The notes: a model not told the origin generated them from the sequence alone. Counted from the stretch's first letter, positions 36,393 to 45,938 are shown. The stretch is DNA of 64,000 nt from Luteococcus sp052116585 (GCF_052116585.1 NZ_JBQKKT010000004.1:124001-188000), one strand, 5' to 3'. Numbers and translations: made by a program.

Positions 36393-37022
36393 TCAGCCCT
36401 TCTTGCGCTGACCCAGCACCTGCAGCACCGAGCCCAGCCCCTGGTGGCCCATCCCCTCGAAGATTCGTCGCTCCGTGAGGCGGACGTCAAGATCAAGTCC
36501 GGGCCAGTCCGCGAGCACCCGCTCCCGGGTCATCAGCACCTGCTCGTCGCTGGGGCCTCCGGTGCCCAGGGTCAGCTGCGCGGGCGTGTAGGCCTCCATG
36601 ATCAACTTCCCCTGCGGGGCGAGTCGCTCGGTCAGGGTCTGGGCCACGGACTGCCGCAGCTGGGGCTGCAGGTGCAGGAAGATCCACACGATGCCATCCC
36701 ACGGGCCCTGCGCGGCGGGCTCGTCGAGCCAGGTGGCCAGGTCTCCGACGTGTGCGTCCACGCTGACATTGCGCTCGATCGCCAGGTCCTTGGCCTTGTT
36801 CACGCCCACCACGGACAGGTCGACGGTGGTGACGTGGTGGCCCTTCTGCGCGAGCCAGACACCATTGCGCCCCTCCCCATCGCCGAGCACCAGCAGACGA
36901 CTCTCGCGACGCAGCATCACCTCGGCCGTGACCAGGAAGTCATTGGGCCGGTAGCCGTAGTAGTTGTTCGGGTGCGAGTAGCGGGCATCCCACAGCTCGC
37001 GCTGGGCGTCGGCTTGCGTCAC
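36393..37022 (-). CDS. Class I SAM-dependent methyltransferase
   Basis: 209 residues with a Rossmann SAM-binding motif 'LLVLGDGEGRNGVWLAQKGH' (motif I, about 43-62), 'VTTVDLSVVGVNKAK' (motif II) and 'DGIVWIFLHLQP' (motif IV). It resembles TehB/thiol-methyltransferase-like enzymes; the acceptor is unknown. The GTG start overlaps the stop of the upstream stress-protein gene (GTGA), so the two are coupled. Confidence 0.85.
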   Translation of the reverse strand: MTQADAQRELWDARYSHPNNYYGYRPNDFLVTAEVMLRRESRLLVLGDGEGRNGVWLAQKGHHVTTVDLSVVGVNKAKDLAIERNVSVDAHVGDLATWLDEPAAQGPWDGIVWIFLHLQPQLRQSVAQTLTERLAPQGKLIMEAYTPAQLTLGTGGPSDEQVLMTRERVLADWPGLDLDVRLTERRIFEGMGHQGLGSVLQVLGQRKKG

Positions 37023-37621
37023 TGCTGGCCCTCCCCACCCTGCTGGTCATAGCGGTCCGGCTCTCCCACCTGGCCCTGCTGGTTGGTGGGGCCCTGCTGG
37101 TTGGTGGGGGTAGGGGGCCAGGGCGTCGGGGAGACGGGCTGCAGTGGGGCCTGCCCCAGCGCCTCACGGGCCTGGTGCACGACGGTGCTCTCGCCCAGCA
37201 CTTCATAGCGGGTGGCGACGATGGCCTGGACGGACTGGAAGTCGCGCTGCCCACCGGTCATCGCGTAGCCCAGGCCGGCGGTCAGCACGCTGACGCCGAC
37301 GCCGATCAGCACACCCATCAGCAGCGACTGCGTGAGCGGGATGGCGGTCATGAACAGGCTCAGCACGAAGCCGATGAACAGGCCGCTGCCCAGACCCGAG
37401 ATGGCGCCCTGCGCGATCACCTTGCCAAGGGTGAGACGCCCCAGGACGCGCTCCACCTGCTTCAGGTCGGTGCCCACGATGCACAGGTTCTGCACCGGGA
37501 AATTCTTGTCGGCCAACAGGTCGACGGCACGCTGGGCCTCTGCGTAGCTGGGATAGGTGGCCACCGACATCGGGTACTTGAGCGGCATCACCGTCGCGGC
37601 CGCCTGCATGCGGGAAGACAT
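37019..37621 (-). CDS. General stress protein 17M-like membrane protein
   Basis: 200 residues. The first 60 are a GSP17M/YflT-like fold ('SVATYPSYAEAQRAVDLLAD', 'NLCIVGTDLKQVERVLGRLT'), then two glycine-rich membrane segments (about 85-135) and a Pro/Gln-rich tail with the repeat PTNQQG twice. The ATG at 37621 is preceded by TAGGGT with 7 bases between (leaderless-type). It is translationally coupled to the methyltransferase gene. The role is presumably in stress response; it is not characterised. Confidence 0.8.
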   Translation of the reverse strand: MSSRMQAAATVMPLKYPMSVATYPSYAEAQRAVDLLADKNFPVQNLCIVGTDLKQVERVLGRLTLGKVIAQGAISGLGSGLFIGFVLSLFMTAIPLTQSLLMGVLIGVGVSVLTAGLGYAMTGGQRDFQSVQAIVATRYEVLGESTVVHQAREALGQAPLQPVSPTPWPPTPTNQQGPTNQQGQVGEPDRYDQQGGEGQQ

Positions 37622-37693
37622 GCCGTCCACCCTACCGGCGTCCACCGACACCAGACGCAAGCGCGGAGGTCCGCACGTCGAAGGGCAGCAGTC

Positions 37694-38617
37694 TCAGACC
37701 CGAGCGCCGATCTTGGCCAGCGTCGCGCGGGCCACCGCGAGCCCCGCGCCGTCCACCATCTCGTCGTCGACGACGATGGCGCCGACCGCTCCCCCGGCCT
37801 CGGCCGTGGCGTGTCGGTACTCCTCGACGATCCGCCGGGCGCGCTCCACATTCTCGGCGGGCGGCGTGTAGATCTCGTTGCCGGCCTCCACCTGCGAGGG
37901 GTGCAGCACCCACTTTCCGTCGTAGCCCAACGCCGCGGAACTCATCGCGGAGGTGCGGAAGCCGTCCAGGTCACGGATGCCGACGAAGGGTCCGTCGATC
38001 GCCTGCAGCCCGTGCGCCCGGGCCGCCACCAGCATCTGCATCTGCACGTGGTGGAAGGCGTCGCCCGCATAGCCTGGCGGCTGCGAACCGACGTTGAGGG
38101 TCTGCATGCCCATGCTGGCCATCCAGTCGCCGGGGCCATAGACCAGGCTCTCCGTGCGGGGGCTGGCGGCGGCGATCTCCACGACGTGCAGCAGGCCGCG
38201 CGCCTCCTCAATCTGCAGCTCGAGCCCGATCCGGCCCACCGGCAGCCCGGCGGCCTGCTCGGCCTGGGTGAGCACCAGGTCCAGGGCCTTCACCTGGTCT
38301 GCATCGGTCACCTTGGGCAGCACGATGCAGTCGACGTGCGCACCGGCACCGGAGACCACTTCCACGACGTCCATCGTGGTCCAGGGCGTGGACCAGTCGT
38401 TCACGCGATAGGTGACCGTGGGGGCCTGCCAACCCTGCGGGTCGTTCAGGGCGTCGACGATCCGCTGCCGAGAGGCCTCCTTGACCGGCGGGGCCACCGC
38501 GTCCTCCAAGTCCAGGAAGACAGCATCGACGTCCATCTGCCGACTCTTGGTGATGAAACGGTCGCTGGATCCGGGGACGGCGAGGATGGTGCGCCGGGCG
38601 CGTACTGGTCTGGTCAC
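37694..38617 (-). CDS. HpcH/HpaI aldolase, CitE-like (malyl/citramalyl-CoA lyase family)
   Basis: 307-residue TIM-barrel Mg2+-dependent C-C lyase. 'RTILAVPGSSDRFITK' at the start, 'VDAVFLDLEDAVAPPVKEAS' (metal/CoA part), 'IGLELQIEEARGL' (metal Glu) and 'GKWVLHPSQVEAGNEIYTP' are typical of CitE-like proteins. No citD/citF lie nearby, so it is a stand-alone malyl-, citramalyl- or hydroxy-acyl-CoA lyase/thioesterase rather than citrate lyase. The GTG start follows TAGGGT by 6 bases. Confidence 0.87.
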   Translation of the reverse strand: MTRPVRARRTILAVPGSSDRFITKSRQMDVDAVFLDLEDAVAPPVKEASRQRIVDALNDPQGWQAPTVTYRVNDWSTPWTTMDVVEVVSGAGAHVDCIVLPKVTDADQVKALDLVLTQAEQAAGLPVGRIGLELQIEEARGLLHVVEIAAASPRTESLVYGPGDWMASMGMQTLNVGSQPPGYAGDAFHHVQMQMLVAARAHGLQAIDGPFVGIRDLDGFRTSAMSSAALGYDGKWVLHPSQVEAGNEIYTPPAENVERARRIVEEYRHATAEAGGAVGAIVVDDEMVDGAGLAVARATLAKIGARV

Positions 38618-38684
38618 GCATCCACCCTAGACGGCCCCCGCGAGTGCCGGGCAGGGTCTTGCGGGGACGGGTTAGATTTGCCGG

Positions 38685-39959
38685 GTGAGCGTCTCCTCGT
38701 CGGCAGTCTTCATCTCCCGCATCCAGGGGCTTCCCGTGCTCGACGCCTCGGGAGACCAGGTGGGCCGGGTGCGCGATGTGGTCATCCAGCTGCGCACCCA
38801 GGGCCGCGCGCCACGTGTGAAGGGCCTGGTCGTGGAGCTCTTTGCCCGCCGCCGCATCTTCGTCCCCATGCCCCGGGTCCGAGCCATCGACGCCACCCAG
38901 ATCGCGATCGAGGGCCAGGTGGACACCCGACGCTTCGGCAAGCGGGATGCCGAGACCCTGGTGGTGGACGAGCTCTTCGACCGCACGGTGAACCGCCGTG
39001 ATGCCCGTAGGGCCGCCATCTACGACGTGTCGATGCGCCCCACCCGGGCCCGCGAGTGGGAGGTGGACGACGTCGCCCTGCGTGAGGTGACCACCACCGG
39101 GCGCTTCGGCATCGCCAAGCGGGGCGCCACCACGATCGTCGACTGGTCGGAGATCCCGAACCTGGTGCTGAACGCCGCCCAGGTCAACGACAACATGATC
39201 GCCCGCATGGTGGACATGAAGCCGGCCGACATGGCCCGCGAGCTGCACGACATGGCACCGGAGCGACGCGCCGAGATCGTCGAGCAGCTGGACGACGAGC
39301 AGCTGGCCGATGCCCTGGAGGAGCTGCCCGAGGACGAGCAGGTGGAGCTGCTCACGGCGCTGGACACCGAACGCGCCGCCGACGTGCTGGAGGAGATGAA
39401 TCCCGACGACGCAGCCGACCTGATCAAGGAACTGCCGACGGAGATGGCCGAGGACCTGCTGCAGCGCATGGAGCCCGAGGATGCCGCCGACGTGCGCGAG
39501 CTGATGATCTACGCCGACCTGACCGCCGGCGGCATGATGACGCCCGAGCCGGTGATCCTGGCCCCCGACGCGACCGTGGCCGAGGCCCTGGCGAAGGTGC
39601 GCGACGAGGAACTGACCCCGGCCCTGGCCTCGATGGTCTTCATCTGCCGTCCGCCGCTGGACACGCCGTCGGGACGTTTCCTGGGGTTGGTGCACACCCA
39701 ACGCCTGCTTCGGGAGCCTCCCTCCCTGATGGTCTCCGGGATGGTCGACGACGGGCTGGAGCCGCTGCGTCCGCACAGCGACCTGGCCGAGGTGAGCCGC
39801 TACTTCGCCACCTACAACCTGGTGGCGGCACCGGTGGTCAATGACGAGAACCAGCTGGTGGGGGCGGTGGCGGTCGACGACCTGCTGGACCACATGCTGC
39901 CCGAGGACTGGCGTGGCGACCAGATGGACGGCGAGGACGAGGCGGTGACCCGTGGCTGA
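38685..39959 (+). CDS. Soluble MgtE N-domain/CBS protein with PRC-barrel-like N terminus
   Basis: 424 residues. The first 90 form a PRC-barrel-like repeat ('GLPVLDASGDQVGRVRDVVI'), then a MgtE intracellular N domain (about 185-285, 'EQLDDEQLADALEELPEDEQ') and a pair of CBS domains (about 290-420, 'AGGMMTPEPVILAPDATVAE'). MgtE's membrane channel is missing, so it is more likely a Mg2+- or nucleotide-sensing regulator. Homologues sit beside mrp in mycobacteria (Rv1232c region). The GTG start is 6 bases after TAGATT; it overlaps the DUF1003 gene by 8 bases. Confidence 0.9.
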   Translation: MSVSSSAVFISRIQGLPVLDASGDQVGRVRDVVIQLRTQGRAPRVKGLVVELFARRRIFVPMPRVRAIDATQIAIEGQVDTRRFGKRDAETLVVDELFDRTVNRRDARRAAIYDVSMRPTRAREWEVDDVALREVTTTGRFGIAKRGATTIVDWSEIPNLVLNAAQVNDNMIARMVDMKPADMARELHDMAPERRAEIVEQLDDEQLADALEELPEDEQVELLTALDTERAADVLEEMNPDDAADLIKELPTEMAEDLLQRMEPEDAADVRELMIYADLTAGGMMTPEPVILAPDATVAEALAKVRDEELTPALASMVFICRPPLDTPSGRFLGLVHTQRLLREPPSLMVSGMVDDGLEPLRPHSDLAEVSRYFATYNLVAAPVVNDENQLVGAVAVDDLLDHMLPEDWRGDQMDGEDEAVTRG

Positions 39960-40503
39960 GCGTGAGCGGCTGAACACGCCGGGAGACCGACGTCGACACC
40001 TCTTCCCCAAGGTGGAACTGGACCCGGACTCCTTCGGCCGGTTCGCCGAATGGGTGGCCCGCTTCATGGGCACCGCCAAATTCCTGGTCTGGATGACCAT
40101 CGTGGTGATCCTGTGGGTCACGCTGAATGTCGTCAGCATCTGGCACTGGAAGTGGGACCCCTATCCCTTCATCCTGCTCAACCTGTTCTTCTCCACCCAG
40201 GCCTCCTATTCCGCGCCGCTGATCCTGTTGGCGCAGAACCGGCAGGAGGCCCGCGATCGGTTGACCATGGAGGAGGACCGCCGCGTGGCGGCCCAGAGCC
40301 GTGCCGACATGGACTTCCTGGCCCGCGAGATCGCGGCCCTGCGGATGAACATGGGTGAGGTTGCCACCCGCGACTATGTTCGTGGTGAGCTGCGCAGCAG
40401 CCTGCGCGAGTTGTTGTCCGAGCTGGAACGCGATGATGCCGCCGAGGACGAGCAGCGCAAGGAGTCCTGGCTGCGTGAGCAGCGGGGCAAGGACCGGCGA
40501 TGA
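39952..40503 (+). CDS. DUF1003 membrane protein
   Basis: 183 residues with two membrane segments (about 42-62 and 73-96) around 'WHWKWDPYPFILLNLFFSTQ' and 'ASYSAPLILLAQNRQEARDR', the DUF1003 signature, then an acidic/basic coiled-coil tail. The function is unknown. It starts with GTG inside the MgtE-N/CBS gene, so both are co-translated. Its last codons (DRR-stop) are triplicated as a 29-bp repeat. Confidence 0.88.
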   Translation: MAERERLNTPGDRRRHLFPKVELDPDSFGRFAEWVARFMGTAKFLVWMTIVVILWVTLNVVSIWHWKWDPYPFILLNLFFSTQASYSAPLILLAQNRQEARDRLTMEEDRRVAAQSRADMDFLAREIAALRMNMGEVATRDYVRGELRSSLRELLSELERDDAAEDEQRKESWLREQRGKDRR

Positions 40504-40565
40504 GCCGGCCCGGGAGCTGGGACCGGCGATGAGCCGGCCCGGGAGCTGGGACCGGCGATGAGCCG
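40492..40565. repeat. 29-bp tandem repeat, 2.5 copies, including the DUF1003 stop codon
   Basis: The unit GACCGGCGATGAGCCGGCCC-GGGAGCTGG begins at 40492, 40521 and (partial) 40550. The first copy contains the end of the DUF1003 gene, so the stop codon and downstream sequence were duplicated. Each unit has the short palindromic block CCGGC...GCCGG. Confidence 0.92.
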
Positions 40566-40609
40566 CCGCATGATTTGCAATACGAGAACCTGAGGAAAAG
40601 ACTCGAGAC

Positions 40610-41764
40610 ATGAGCCAAGAGAATCCGCTGCTGGGCCAGATCCGCGCCGCCCTGCACACCGTCGACGATCCGGAGATCCACCGCCCCATCACCGAGCTGG
40701 GGATGGTCGACGACGTCACCGTCGACGACGCCGGCGTGGCGCGCATCCGCATCCTGCTGACCGTCTCGGGGTGCCCGATGCGCAACACCATCGACACCGA
40801 GGTCCGCAAGGCCGTCGGGGCCGTCGAGGGCGTCAGCGACGTCCAGCTGGAGATGGGGGTGATGGACGACGAGCAGCGCGCCGCCCTGAAGCAGACGCTG
40901 CGGGGCGGACAGCCCGAGCGGGAGATCCCGTTCGCGCAGCCCGGCAACCTCACCCAGGTCATCGCCGTGGCCTCCGGCAAGGGAGGTGTGGGCAAGAGCT
41001 CCATCACGGTGAACCTGGCCACCGCCCTGGCCAACATGGGCAAGAGTGTCGGCATCCTCGACGCCGACATCTACGGCCACTCGGTGCCCGACATGCTGGG
41101 TCTGGGCGAGGCCAAGCCCACCCCGGTGGACGACATGATCATGCCCGTGCCCAGCATGGGGATGAAGGTGATCAGCGTCGGCATGCTGAAGCCGGACCGT
41201 GACCAGGTGATCGCCTGGCGCGGACCGATCCTGGACCGCGCCCTGCACCAGTTGCTCACCGACGTGTACTGGGGTGACCTGGACTACCTGGTGCTGGACC
41301 TGCCGCCCGGCACCGGCGACGTGGCCATGAGCCTGGGCCAGAAGATCCCCAACAGCGAGGTGATCGTCGTCACCACCCCGCAGCAGGCCGCCAGTGAGGT
41401 GGCCGAGCGCGCCGGCACCATGGCCGCGATCATGCAGCAGCGCGTGATCGGCGTGGTGGAGAACATGAGCTATCTGGAGGTCACCAGCCCCAGCGACGGC
41501 CACACCTTCCGCGTCGACCTGTTCGGCACCGGTGGTGGTCAGAAGGCCGCCGACGCGCTGAGCGAGCGCTTGGGCTATGAGATCCCCGTCCTGGCCCAGA
41601 TTCCGCTGGAGCAGGAATTGCGTGAGGGTGGCGACGCCGGTGCGCCGATCGTGGTGAACCAGCCCGATTCGGCCTCGGCCAAGGCCCTGCAGGCCCTGGC
41701 GGAGAAGATCGTCGGGCGCAAGCGCGGCCTGGCCGGCAAGCAGCTGGGAGTGACCCCGGTCTGA
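40610..41764 (+). CDS. mrp: Mrp/ApbC iron-sulfur carrier ATPase
   Basis: 384 residues: an N-terminal MIP18/DUF59 domain (about 5-95, 'TVSGCPMRNTIDTEVRKAV') and a ParA-type P-loop ATPase with deviant Walker A 'ASGKGGVGKSSITVNLA' and 'VLDLPPGTGDVAMSLGQKIP'. Mrp proteins carry or insert [4Fe-4S] clusters. The CXXC motif often present near the C terminus is not seen ('MSYLEVTSPSDGH' stands where CxxC usually is), a feature shared by several actinobacterial Mrp proteins. The nearest partner block is tatB-rseA-sigE, convergent. Confidence 0.93.
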   Translation: MSQENPLLGQIRAALHTVDDPEIHRPITELGMVDDVTVDDAGVARIRILLTVSGCPMRNTIDTEVRKAVGAVEGVSDVQLEMGVMDDEQRAALKQTLRGGQPEREIPFAQPGNLTQVIAVASGKGGVGKSSITVNLATALANMGKSVGILDADIYGHSVPDMLGLGEAKPTPVDDMIMPVPSMGMKVISVGMLKPDRDQVIAWRGPILDRALHQLLTDVYWGDLDYLVLDLPPGTGDVAMSLGQKIPNSEVIVVTTPQQAASEVAERAGTMAAIMQQRVIGVVENMSYLEVTSPSDGHTFRVDLFGTGGGQKAADALSERLGYEIPVLAQIPLEQELREGGDAGAPIVVNQPDSASAKALQALAEKIVGRKRGLAGKQLGVTPV

Positions 41765-41853
41765 CGGATCGACGGGCCTGTCCTTGCCGTGGTGGTGCTG
41801 GCTTCACCGGGGCGAGGACAGCCCGTTCGGCTTCCGGCTCGCCCACTGGCGGG

Positions 41854-42273
41854 CTAGGTTGCGTCGACGTCCCAGGGCACCGGCACCGCGCCCGAGGCCA
41901 CCTCGTCGTAGTGACTGGCGCTCTCGAACTCGTGGCGTACGTCCTCACCGAGCATCCGGGCGTCGCGGACACTGCCGTCCAGGTCCGTGCGCACCTCCGA
42001 GAGGTCCGACTTGATGTCGTCGATGTCTGCCTGGAGCTCGTCCAGCAGGTGCTTCTGCACGAAGTTCTTGGGGTTCAGGTCCCGCAGCTCCAGGTCTGCG
42101 TACTGCGGGCCGAGCTCTGCCCGCAACTGGTCCTGGGCATTGTTGGCGATGTTGCGCAGGAAGTGGATCACGCGGGCGGCCTTGCGGCTCAGCTCCGGAA
42201 CCTTCTCGGGCCCGAACATGATGATGGCCAGCACCACCAGGGTGATGATCTCGGGAAGGCCAAAGCTGGGCAC
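41854..42273 (-). CDS. tatB: Sec-independent translocase subunit TatB
   Basis: 139 residues: an N-terminal hydrophobic helix 'GLPEIITLVVLAIIMFGPEK' with the conserved FGPxxLPE-like hinge ('FGPEKVPEL'), an amphipathic helix and a charged tail. TatB recognises twin-arginine precursors such as the multicopper oxidase at 21222. The GTG at 42273 lies 6 bases after TAGGCT. The gene follows rseA by 51 bases without the HtrA protease gene that separates them in M. tuberculosis. Confidence 0.9.
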   Translation of the reverse strand: MPSFGLPEIITLVVLAIIMFGPEKVPELSRKAARVIHFLRNIANNAQDQLRAELGPQYADLELRDLNPKNFVQKHLLDELQADIDDIKSDLSEVRTDLDGSVRDARMLGEDVRHEFESASHYDEVASGAVPVPWDVDAT

Positions 42274-42324
42274 GTGGTCAGCCTAGTCGGGGGCGGGGGC
42301 GGTGGCCAATGGGGCGTCGCGCCC

Positions 42325-43275
42325 TCAGCGGCCGCGTTCCCCGGTCAGGGTCTGCAGACCAAGCCGGACCCGCTCGTCGACGCCCTCGCCGGTCACCGGT
42401 TCCTCGTGCGGGAAGGCCTGGGCGGCCACCTGCGCGGCACCTCGACTGCTGGCCTGCATGCAGAAGACCCATTCGCCGGACTGCCAGTGCAGGGTGCACT
42501 CGTCCTCGCCGGGGCGGGCCTGTTCCAGGCGGCCGTGCTGCTGCACGACGACCACCTGCTGCCGACCGAAGCCGTAGCGGGTCTGCGCCACCGTGGTGCC
42601 CGTCGGGGTGTCCACGGCCAGCTGGACCAGGGGGAGGCCCAGCACCTGGGCGGGACACTGCACCTGGGATGGGCACTGGTCCAGCCTGCGCTGCACCAGT
42701 CGACGTTCCGCCAGCGCGCCGATGGAGACCGACGAGGCCACCGGCGTGGCCATCGAACTGCCGAGCTCGCCCACATTGACCTGGCCTGCTTGGTCATCCT
42801 CGGAAGCCAAGGAGGCTGCCTCCCCCAGACTCGGGAATCCGGCGCCGCTGGCGTCCAGATCCGCGATCACCGGGAGCTCCGGCGCCAGCAGGGTCAGCCC
42901 GCCCAGGGCACCCACCACACCCGCCGTGGCCATCGACAGTCCGGCCAGGGCACGGTTGCGGCGGCGACGACGAAGGCTCGGCAGTTCACCGTCGCGCTCC
43001 GGCGCCAACCACAGTTCACGGTCGGCCTCGTCCCCGGCAATCGCCACCAGGCGATCCGCCAGGTGTCCGGGAGCCGGCGCCGGATCACTGGTCCGCGCGG
43101 CCAGGTACAGCACGGAGCTCACCCGGTTGATCTCCCGCAGCTCGTCACGGCAGGGATGGCAGTCCACCAGGTGGCCCGCCACCTGGTCCCGACGCCAGTC
43201 CGGCAGGGCCTGGTCCGCATAGGCGGTCAGGTCCCGACGAATCCCCCGACAGATCCTCGTCTCCACCGGCGTCAC
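42325..43275 (-). CDS. Anti-sigma factor of SigE with zinc-binding N terminus (RseA-like)
   Basis: 316 residues. The ZAS motif '[11 protein letters not shown]' (about 35-45, HX3CX2C) binds zinc and the sigma factor; one membrane segment (about 108-130) is followed by a roughly 185-residue extracytoplasmic domain with two cysteine pairs ('[10 protein letters not shown]' and '[15 protein letters not shown]'). M. tuberculosis RseA is about half this size, so the outer domain is an addition that could sense redox or envelope state. The GTG overlaps the sigE stop (GTGA). Confidence 0.86.
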   Translation of the reverse strand: MTPVETRICRGIRRDLTAYADQALPDWRRDQVAGHLVDCHPCRDELREINRVSSVLYLAARTSDPAPAPGHLADRLVAIAGDEADRELWLAPERDGELPSLRRRRRNRALAGLSMATAGVVGALGGLTLLAPELPVIADLDASGAGFPSLGEAASLASEDDQAGQVNVGELGSSMATPVASSVSIGALAERRLVQRRLDQCPSQVQCPAQVLGLPLVQLAVDTPTGTTVAQTRYGFGRQQVVVVQQHGRLEQARPGEDECTLHWQSGEWVFCMQASSRGAAQVAAQAFPHEEPVTGEGVDERVRLGLQTLTGERGR

Positions 43276-43889
43276 ATCCCCGGCGCAACCAGGTGCTCGT
43301 CGCGGCTGGCGCTGACCCCCAGGTAGCGCTCACGGTCAGGGGTGGGACGGCGATGTTCCAGCGCGGTGCGCAGTTGGGAACGGCCCCGGTGGATGCGGCT
43401 GCGCACGGTGCCCACCTTCACGTCCAGCACCTGCGCGATCTCGTCATAGCTGAGGCCCTCGATGTCGCACAGCACCACGCACACGCGGTATTCCGGCGAG
43501 AGCGCGGCCAGGGCGGCGGCGACGTCGGCGTCCATGCTGGCCTCGTCGAAGAGTTCGCCGGGCGACGGCTGTTCCTCGACGACGCGCTCGCTGGCGTCGG
43601 CCATCGGATCGATCCGGATGCGCTGCTTGCGGCGTGCGCCGTCCAGGAAGAGGTTGGTGGTGATGCGGTGCAGCCAGCCCTCGAGGGTGCCGGGGGTGAA
43701 GGTGTGGATGGAGCGGAAGACCCGGACGAAGACGTCCTGGGTGAGGTCCTCGGCGTCGGGGCGATTGCCGGTCAGGCGCAGGGCCAGTCGGTAGACCTGG
43801 TCGGAATGGTCACGGACCAGTTCCTCCCAGGTGGGCGGCGTCCATTCCTGCTCGGCCACCGGGGCCGGCTGACGCTTGCTCTTGAACAT
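43272..43889 (-). CDS. sigE: ECF sigma factor SigE
   Basis: 205 residues of an extracytoplasmic-function sigma factor. Region 2 is '[20 protein letters not shown]' to '[17 protein letters not shown]'; region 4 contains '[20 protein letters not shown]' and 'IHRGRSQLR'. A 30-residue basic/Pro N terminus precedes region 2. The ATG at 43889 has GGAGGGA 7 bases upstream and gives the expected size; an in-frame frame extends to 44108 but across dapA's terminator. It is coupled with its anti-sigma factor; SigE controls envelope and redox stress genes in relatives. Confidence 0.93.
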   Translation of the reverse strand: MFKSKRQPAPVAEQEWTPPTWEELVRDHSDQVYRLALRLTGNRPDAEDLTQDVFVRVFRSIHTFTPGTLEGWLHRITTNLFLDGARRKQRIRIDPMADASERVVEEQPSPGELFDEASMDADVAAALAALSPEYRVCVVLCDIEGLSYDEIAQVLDVKVGTVRSRIHRGRSQLRTALEHRRPTPDRERYLGVSASRDEHLVAPGM

Positions 43890-44029
43890 CCTGCTCCCTC
43901 CGTCGCCCTCCATGAGAGCCCACCGTGCCGTGCGGGGACCGCGACGACACTGCCGGTTCACTCCCAGCGAACCCACCACCACGACGAGATGGCAGGAGAG
44001 CCGTCCGGGCGAACGCTTCACCCTCACAA

Positions 44030-44059
44030 CGTCCGGGAGCCCCCAAGGGTTCCCGGACG
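44030..44059 (-). terminator. Hairpin after dapA
   Basis: CGTCCGGGA (44030-44038) and TCCCGGACG (44051-44059), a 9-bp perfect stem with a 12-base loop, lie 17 bases past the dapA stop on the minus strand. The 140 bases from here to the sigE start must hold the sigE promoter; no clear consensus was recognised. Confidence 0.65.
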
Positions 44060-44076
44060 CGGAAGACTCACAGCTT

Positions 44077-44991
44077 TCACAGGTCGGCAACGTCCAGCAG
44101 GGCCGCAAAGGCTGCCTGCTCGGCCTCGGTTGCCTCCGGCAGCGGGGCCCGCAGACCCCCCACCGGGAAGCCCTGGTGGGCCAGCCCGGCCTTGACCAGC
44201 ATCACGCCCTGGGTGGCGAAGACCCCGGTGTAGACGGGCAGCAGCGCCTGGTGCAGGGCCAAGGCCTCATCCATCCGCCCGGCCACGAAGGCGTCGATCA
44301 TCTGCCGGGTCCGGCGCCCGGTGAAGTGCGTCGAGGTGCCCACCACGCCCACGCCGCCCACGGCCAGCAGCGGCAGCGTCATCGCGTCATCACCGGAGTA
44401 GTAGGCCAGGGTGGTCTCCGCGATCACCCGCGAGGACGCCGCCAGATCGCCCTTCGCGTCCTTGACGCCCACGATGTTCGGGTGGTTGGCCATGTCCACC
44501 AGCGTCGCCGACTCGATCTGCACGCCGGCCCGGTGCGGGATGTCGTAGGCCAGAATCGGCAGCTCCGTGGCATCGGCCACGTCCAGGAAATGACGCAGGA
44601 TCCCGCGCTGCGGGGGCTTGGAGTAGTAGGGGGTCACCACCAGCAGGCCGTCGGCGCCAGCCTCGTCGGCCTGGCGCGCCAGCTGGATGGTGTGCGCCGT
44701 CTCGAAGGTGCCCACACCCGCCACCACCTGGGCACGCTCCCCCACCTCCTCGACGACGGCCGCCACCAGGGCCCGCTTCTCGTCGTCGCTGGTGGTGGGT
44801 GACTCGCCCGTGGTGCCGTTGACGACCAGGGCGTCATTGCCCTGCTCGTCCACCAGTCGGGCGGCGAGCTGCCGGGCCCGGGGCAGGTCAACCTGTCCGT
44901 CCGCCGTGAACGGGGTGACCATGGCGGTCAGCACCCGTCCGAAGATCGGCTCGGCCAGTTCGTCAGCCTGGGCTTCCATGTCGTCGTCCAT
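44077..44991 (-). CDS. dapA: 4-hydroxy-tetrahydrodipicolinate synthase
   Basis: 304-residue TIM-barrel lysine/diaminopimelate pathway enzyme condensing pyruvate with aspartate semialdehyde. '[18 protein letters not shown]' carries the catalytic Thr pair, '[11 protein letters not shown]' the Tyr, and '[11 protein letters not shown]' the Schiff-base Lys. The start is not certain: GTG 44994, ATG 44991 (used here) and ATG 44979 are all in frame, and none has a clean ribosome site. dapE lies 5 kb away on the same strand. Other DHDPS/NAL-superfamily activities are less likely given the motifs. Confidence 0.9.
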   Translation of the reverse strand: MDDDMEAQADELAEPIFGRVLTAMVTPFTADGQVDLPRARQLAARLVDEQGNDALVVNGTTGESPTTSDDEKRALVAAVVEEVGERAQVVAGVGTFETAHTIQLARQADEAGADGLLVVTPYYSKPPQRGILRHFLDVADATELPILAYDIPHRAGVQIESATLVDMANHPNIVGVKDAKGDLAASSRVIAETTLAYYSGDDAMTLPLLAVGGVGVVGTSTHFTGRRTRQMIDAFVAGRMDEALALHQALLPVYTGVFATQGVMLVKAGLAHQGFPVGGLRAPLPEATEAEQAAFAALLDVADL

Positions 44992-45168
44992 CACGCCTCG
45001 TCAATCATGATCATCGGGTGGCCTGCAATGCCCCAATCCTAGGCCCCGGGCGGCAGTTCGGTCTCGGACCACAGCATCCGAACATCCCCGCACCCAGGTC
45101 AGTCCGCCCTCCAGTGCTACCTGAGGCTTCCGGCGGTGGCGACGCCCCGCTTCGGTAGTCTGTCAGCC

Positions 45169-45834
45169 GTGAGCCAGCCGAACACCCCGAACCAGACCTC
45201 CCCCGCGGCGCTCGACGCCCGCTCGTGGGACCACGCCGAATCCTTCGTGCAGCCCGGTGACGTGCTGCGCGACGCCCGAGACAAGGCCGTCGAGCTCGGC
45301 CTTGCGCCCATCAGCACGGGCAGCATCACCGCCCTGCGCTTCATCGCCCGCCTGGTGCAGGCCCGCGCCGTCGTCGAGATCGGCACCGGCACGGGCGTCT
45401 CCGGACTGGCCATCTTCGAGGGCATGGGCCAGGAGGGAATCCTCACCTCCATCGATCCCGAGCCGCAGCGTCAGGATGCCGCCCGCCAGGAATTCCGCGC
45501 CGCCGGCATCCCGAGCAATCGTTTCCGCCTGATCGCCGGCATCCCGCTGGACGTGCTGCCCAAGCTGCGTGACGGCGCCTACGACATGGTCTTCATCAAC
45601 GGTGACAAGCTCGAGTACGTGGAGTACGTCGCCCAGGCCCTCCGCCTGCTGCGCCACGGCGGCGTCGTCGTGCTCAACGATGCGCTCTGGAAGGGTCTGG
45701 TGGCCAACCCGGACAATGAGGACGACGAGACGCTGATCATCCGCGAGGCGCTCGCCGCAGTGGCCGAGACGGAGGAGTTCACCTCCATGCTGTTGCCCGT
45801 CGGCAACGGGCTGCTCGCCGCGATCAAGGCCTGA
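45169..45834 (+). CDS. O-methyltransferase (class I SAM-dependent, Rv1220c-like)
   Basis: 221 residues. 'VEIGTGTGVSGLAIFEGMGQ' is motif I, 'LTSIDPEPQRQDAARQEFRA' motif II and 'YDMVFINGDKLEYVEYV' the acidic active-site region, fitting the catechol-O-methyltransferase-like family (O-methyltransferase 3). In M. tuberculosis the homologue is next to sigE. The GTG at 45169 is preferred over the GTG at 45136 because TAGTCT (45156-45161) sits 7 bases before it, the leaderless pattern; the upstream start would place the promoter inside the gene. Confidence 0.85.
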   Translation: MSQPNTPNQTSPAALDARSWDHAESFVQPGDVLRDARDKAVELGLAPISTGSITALRFIARLVQARAVVEIGTGTGVSGLAIFEGMGQEGILTSIDPEPQRQDAARQEFRAAGIPSNRFRLIAGIPLDVLPKLRDGAYDMVFINGDKLEYVEYVAQALRLLRHGGVVVLNDALWKGLVANPDNEDDETLIIREALAAVAETEEFTSMLLPVGNGLLAAIKA

Positions 45835-45890
45835 GCGCCGCCTCCGCCAAACGTCGGGACCAGACGCCGAAACACCAGGCACCCAACACC

Positions 45891-45938
45891 ACGACGGGGC
45901 CGGGTGCGATCCAGCTGGATCGCGCCCGGCCCCGTCGT
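45891..45938. terminator. Bidirectional terminator between O-methyltransferase and glgC
   Basis: A 22-bp stem starting ACGACGGGGCCGGG (45891-45904) with one T-G pair, loop AGCT (45913-45916), complement at 45917-45938. It lies midway between two convergent genes, 56 bases from one stop and 27 from the other. Confidence 0.88.

Noticed and set aside
38208..40139. 643-residue open frame antisense to the MgtE-N/CBS gene
   Set aside because: Shadow frame rich in His and Gln; it joins citE in a wrong frame at its end.
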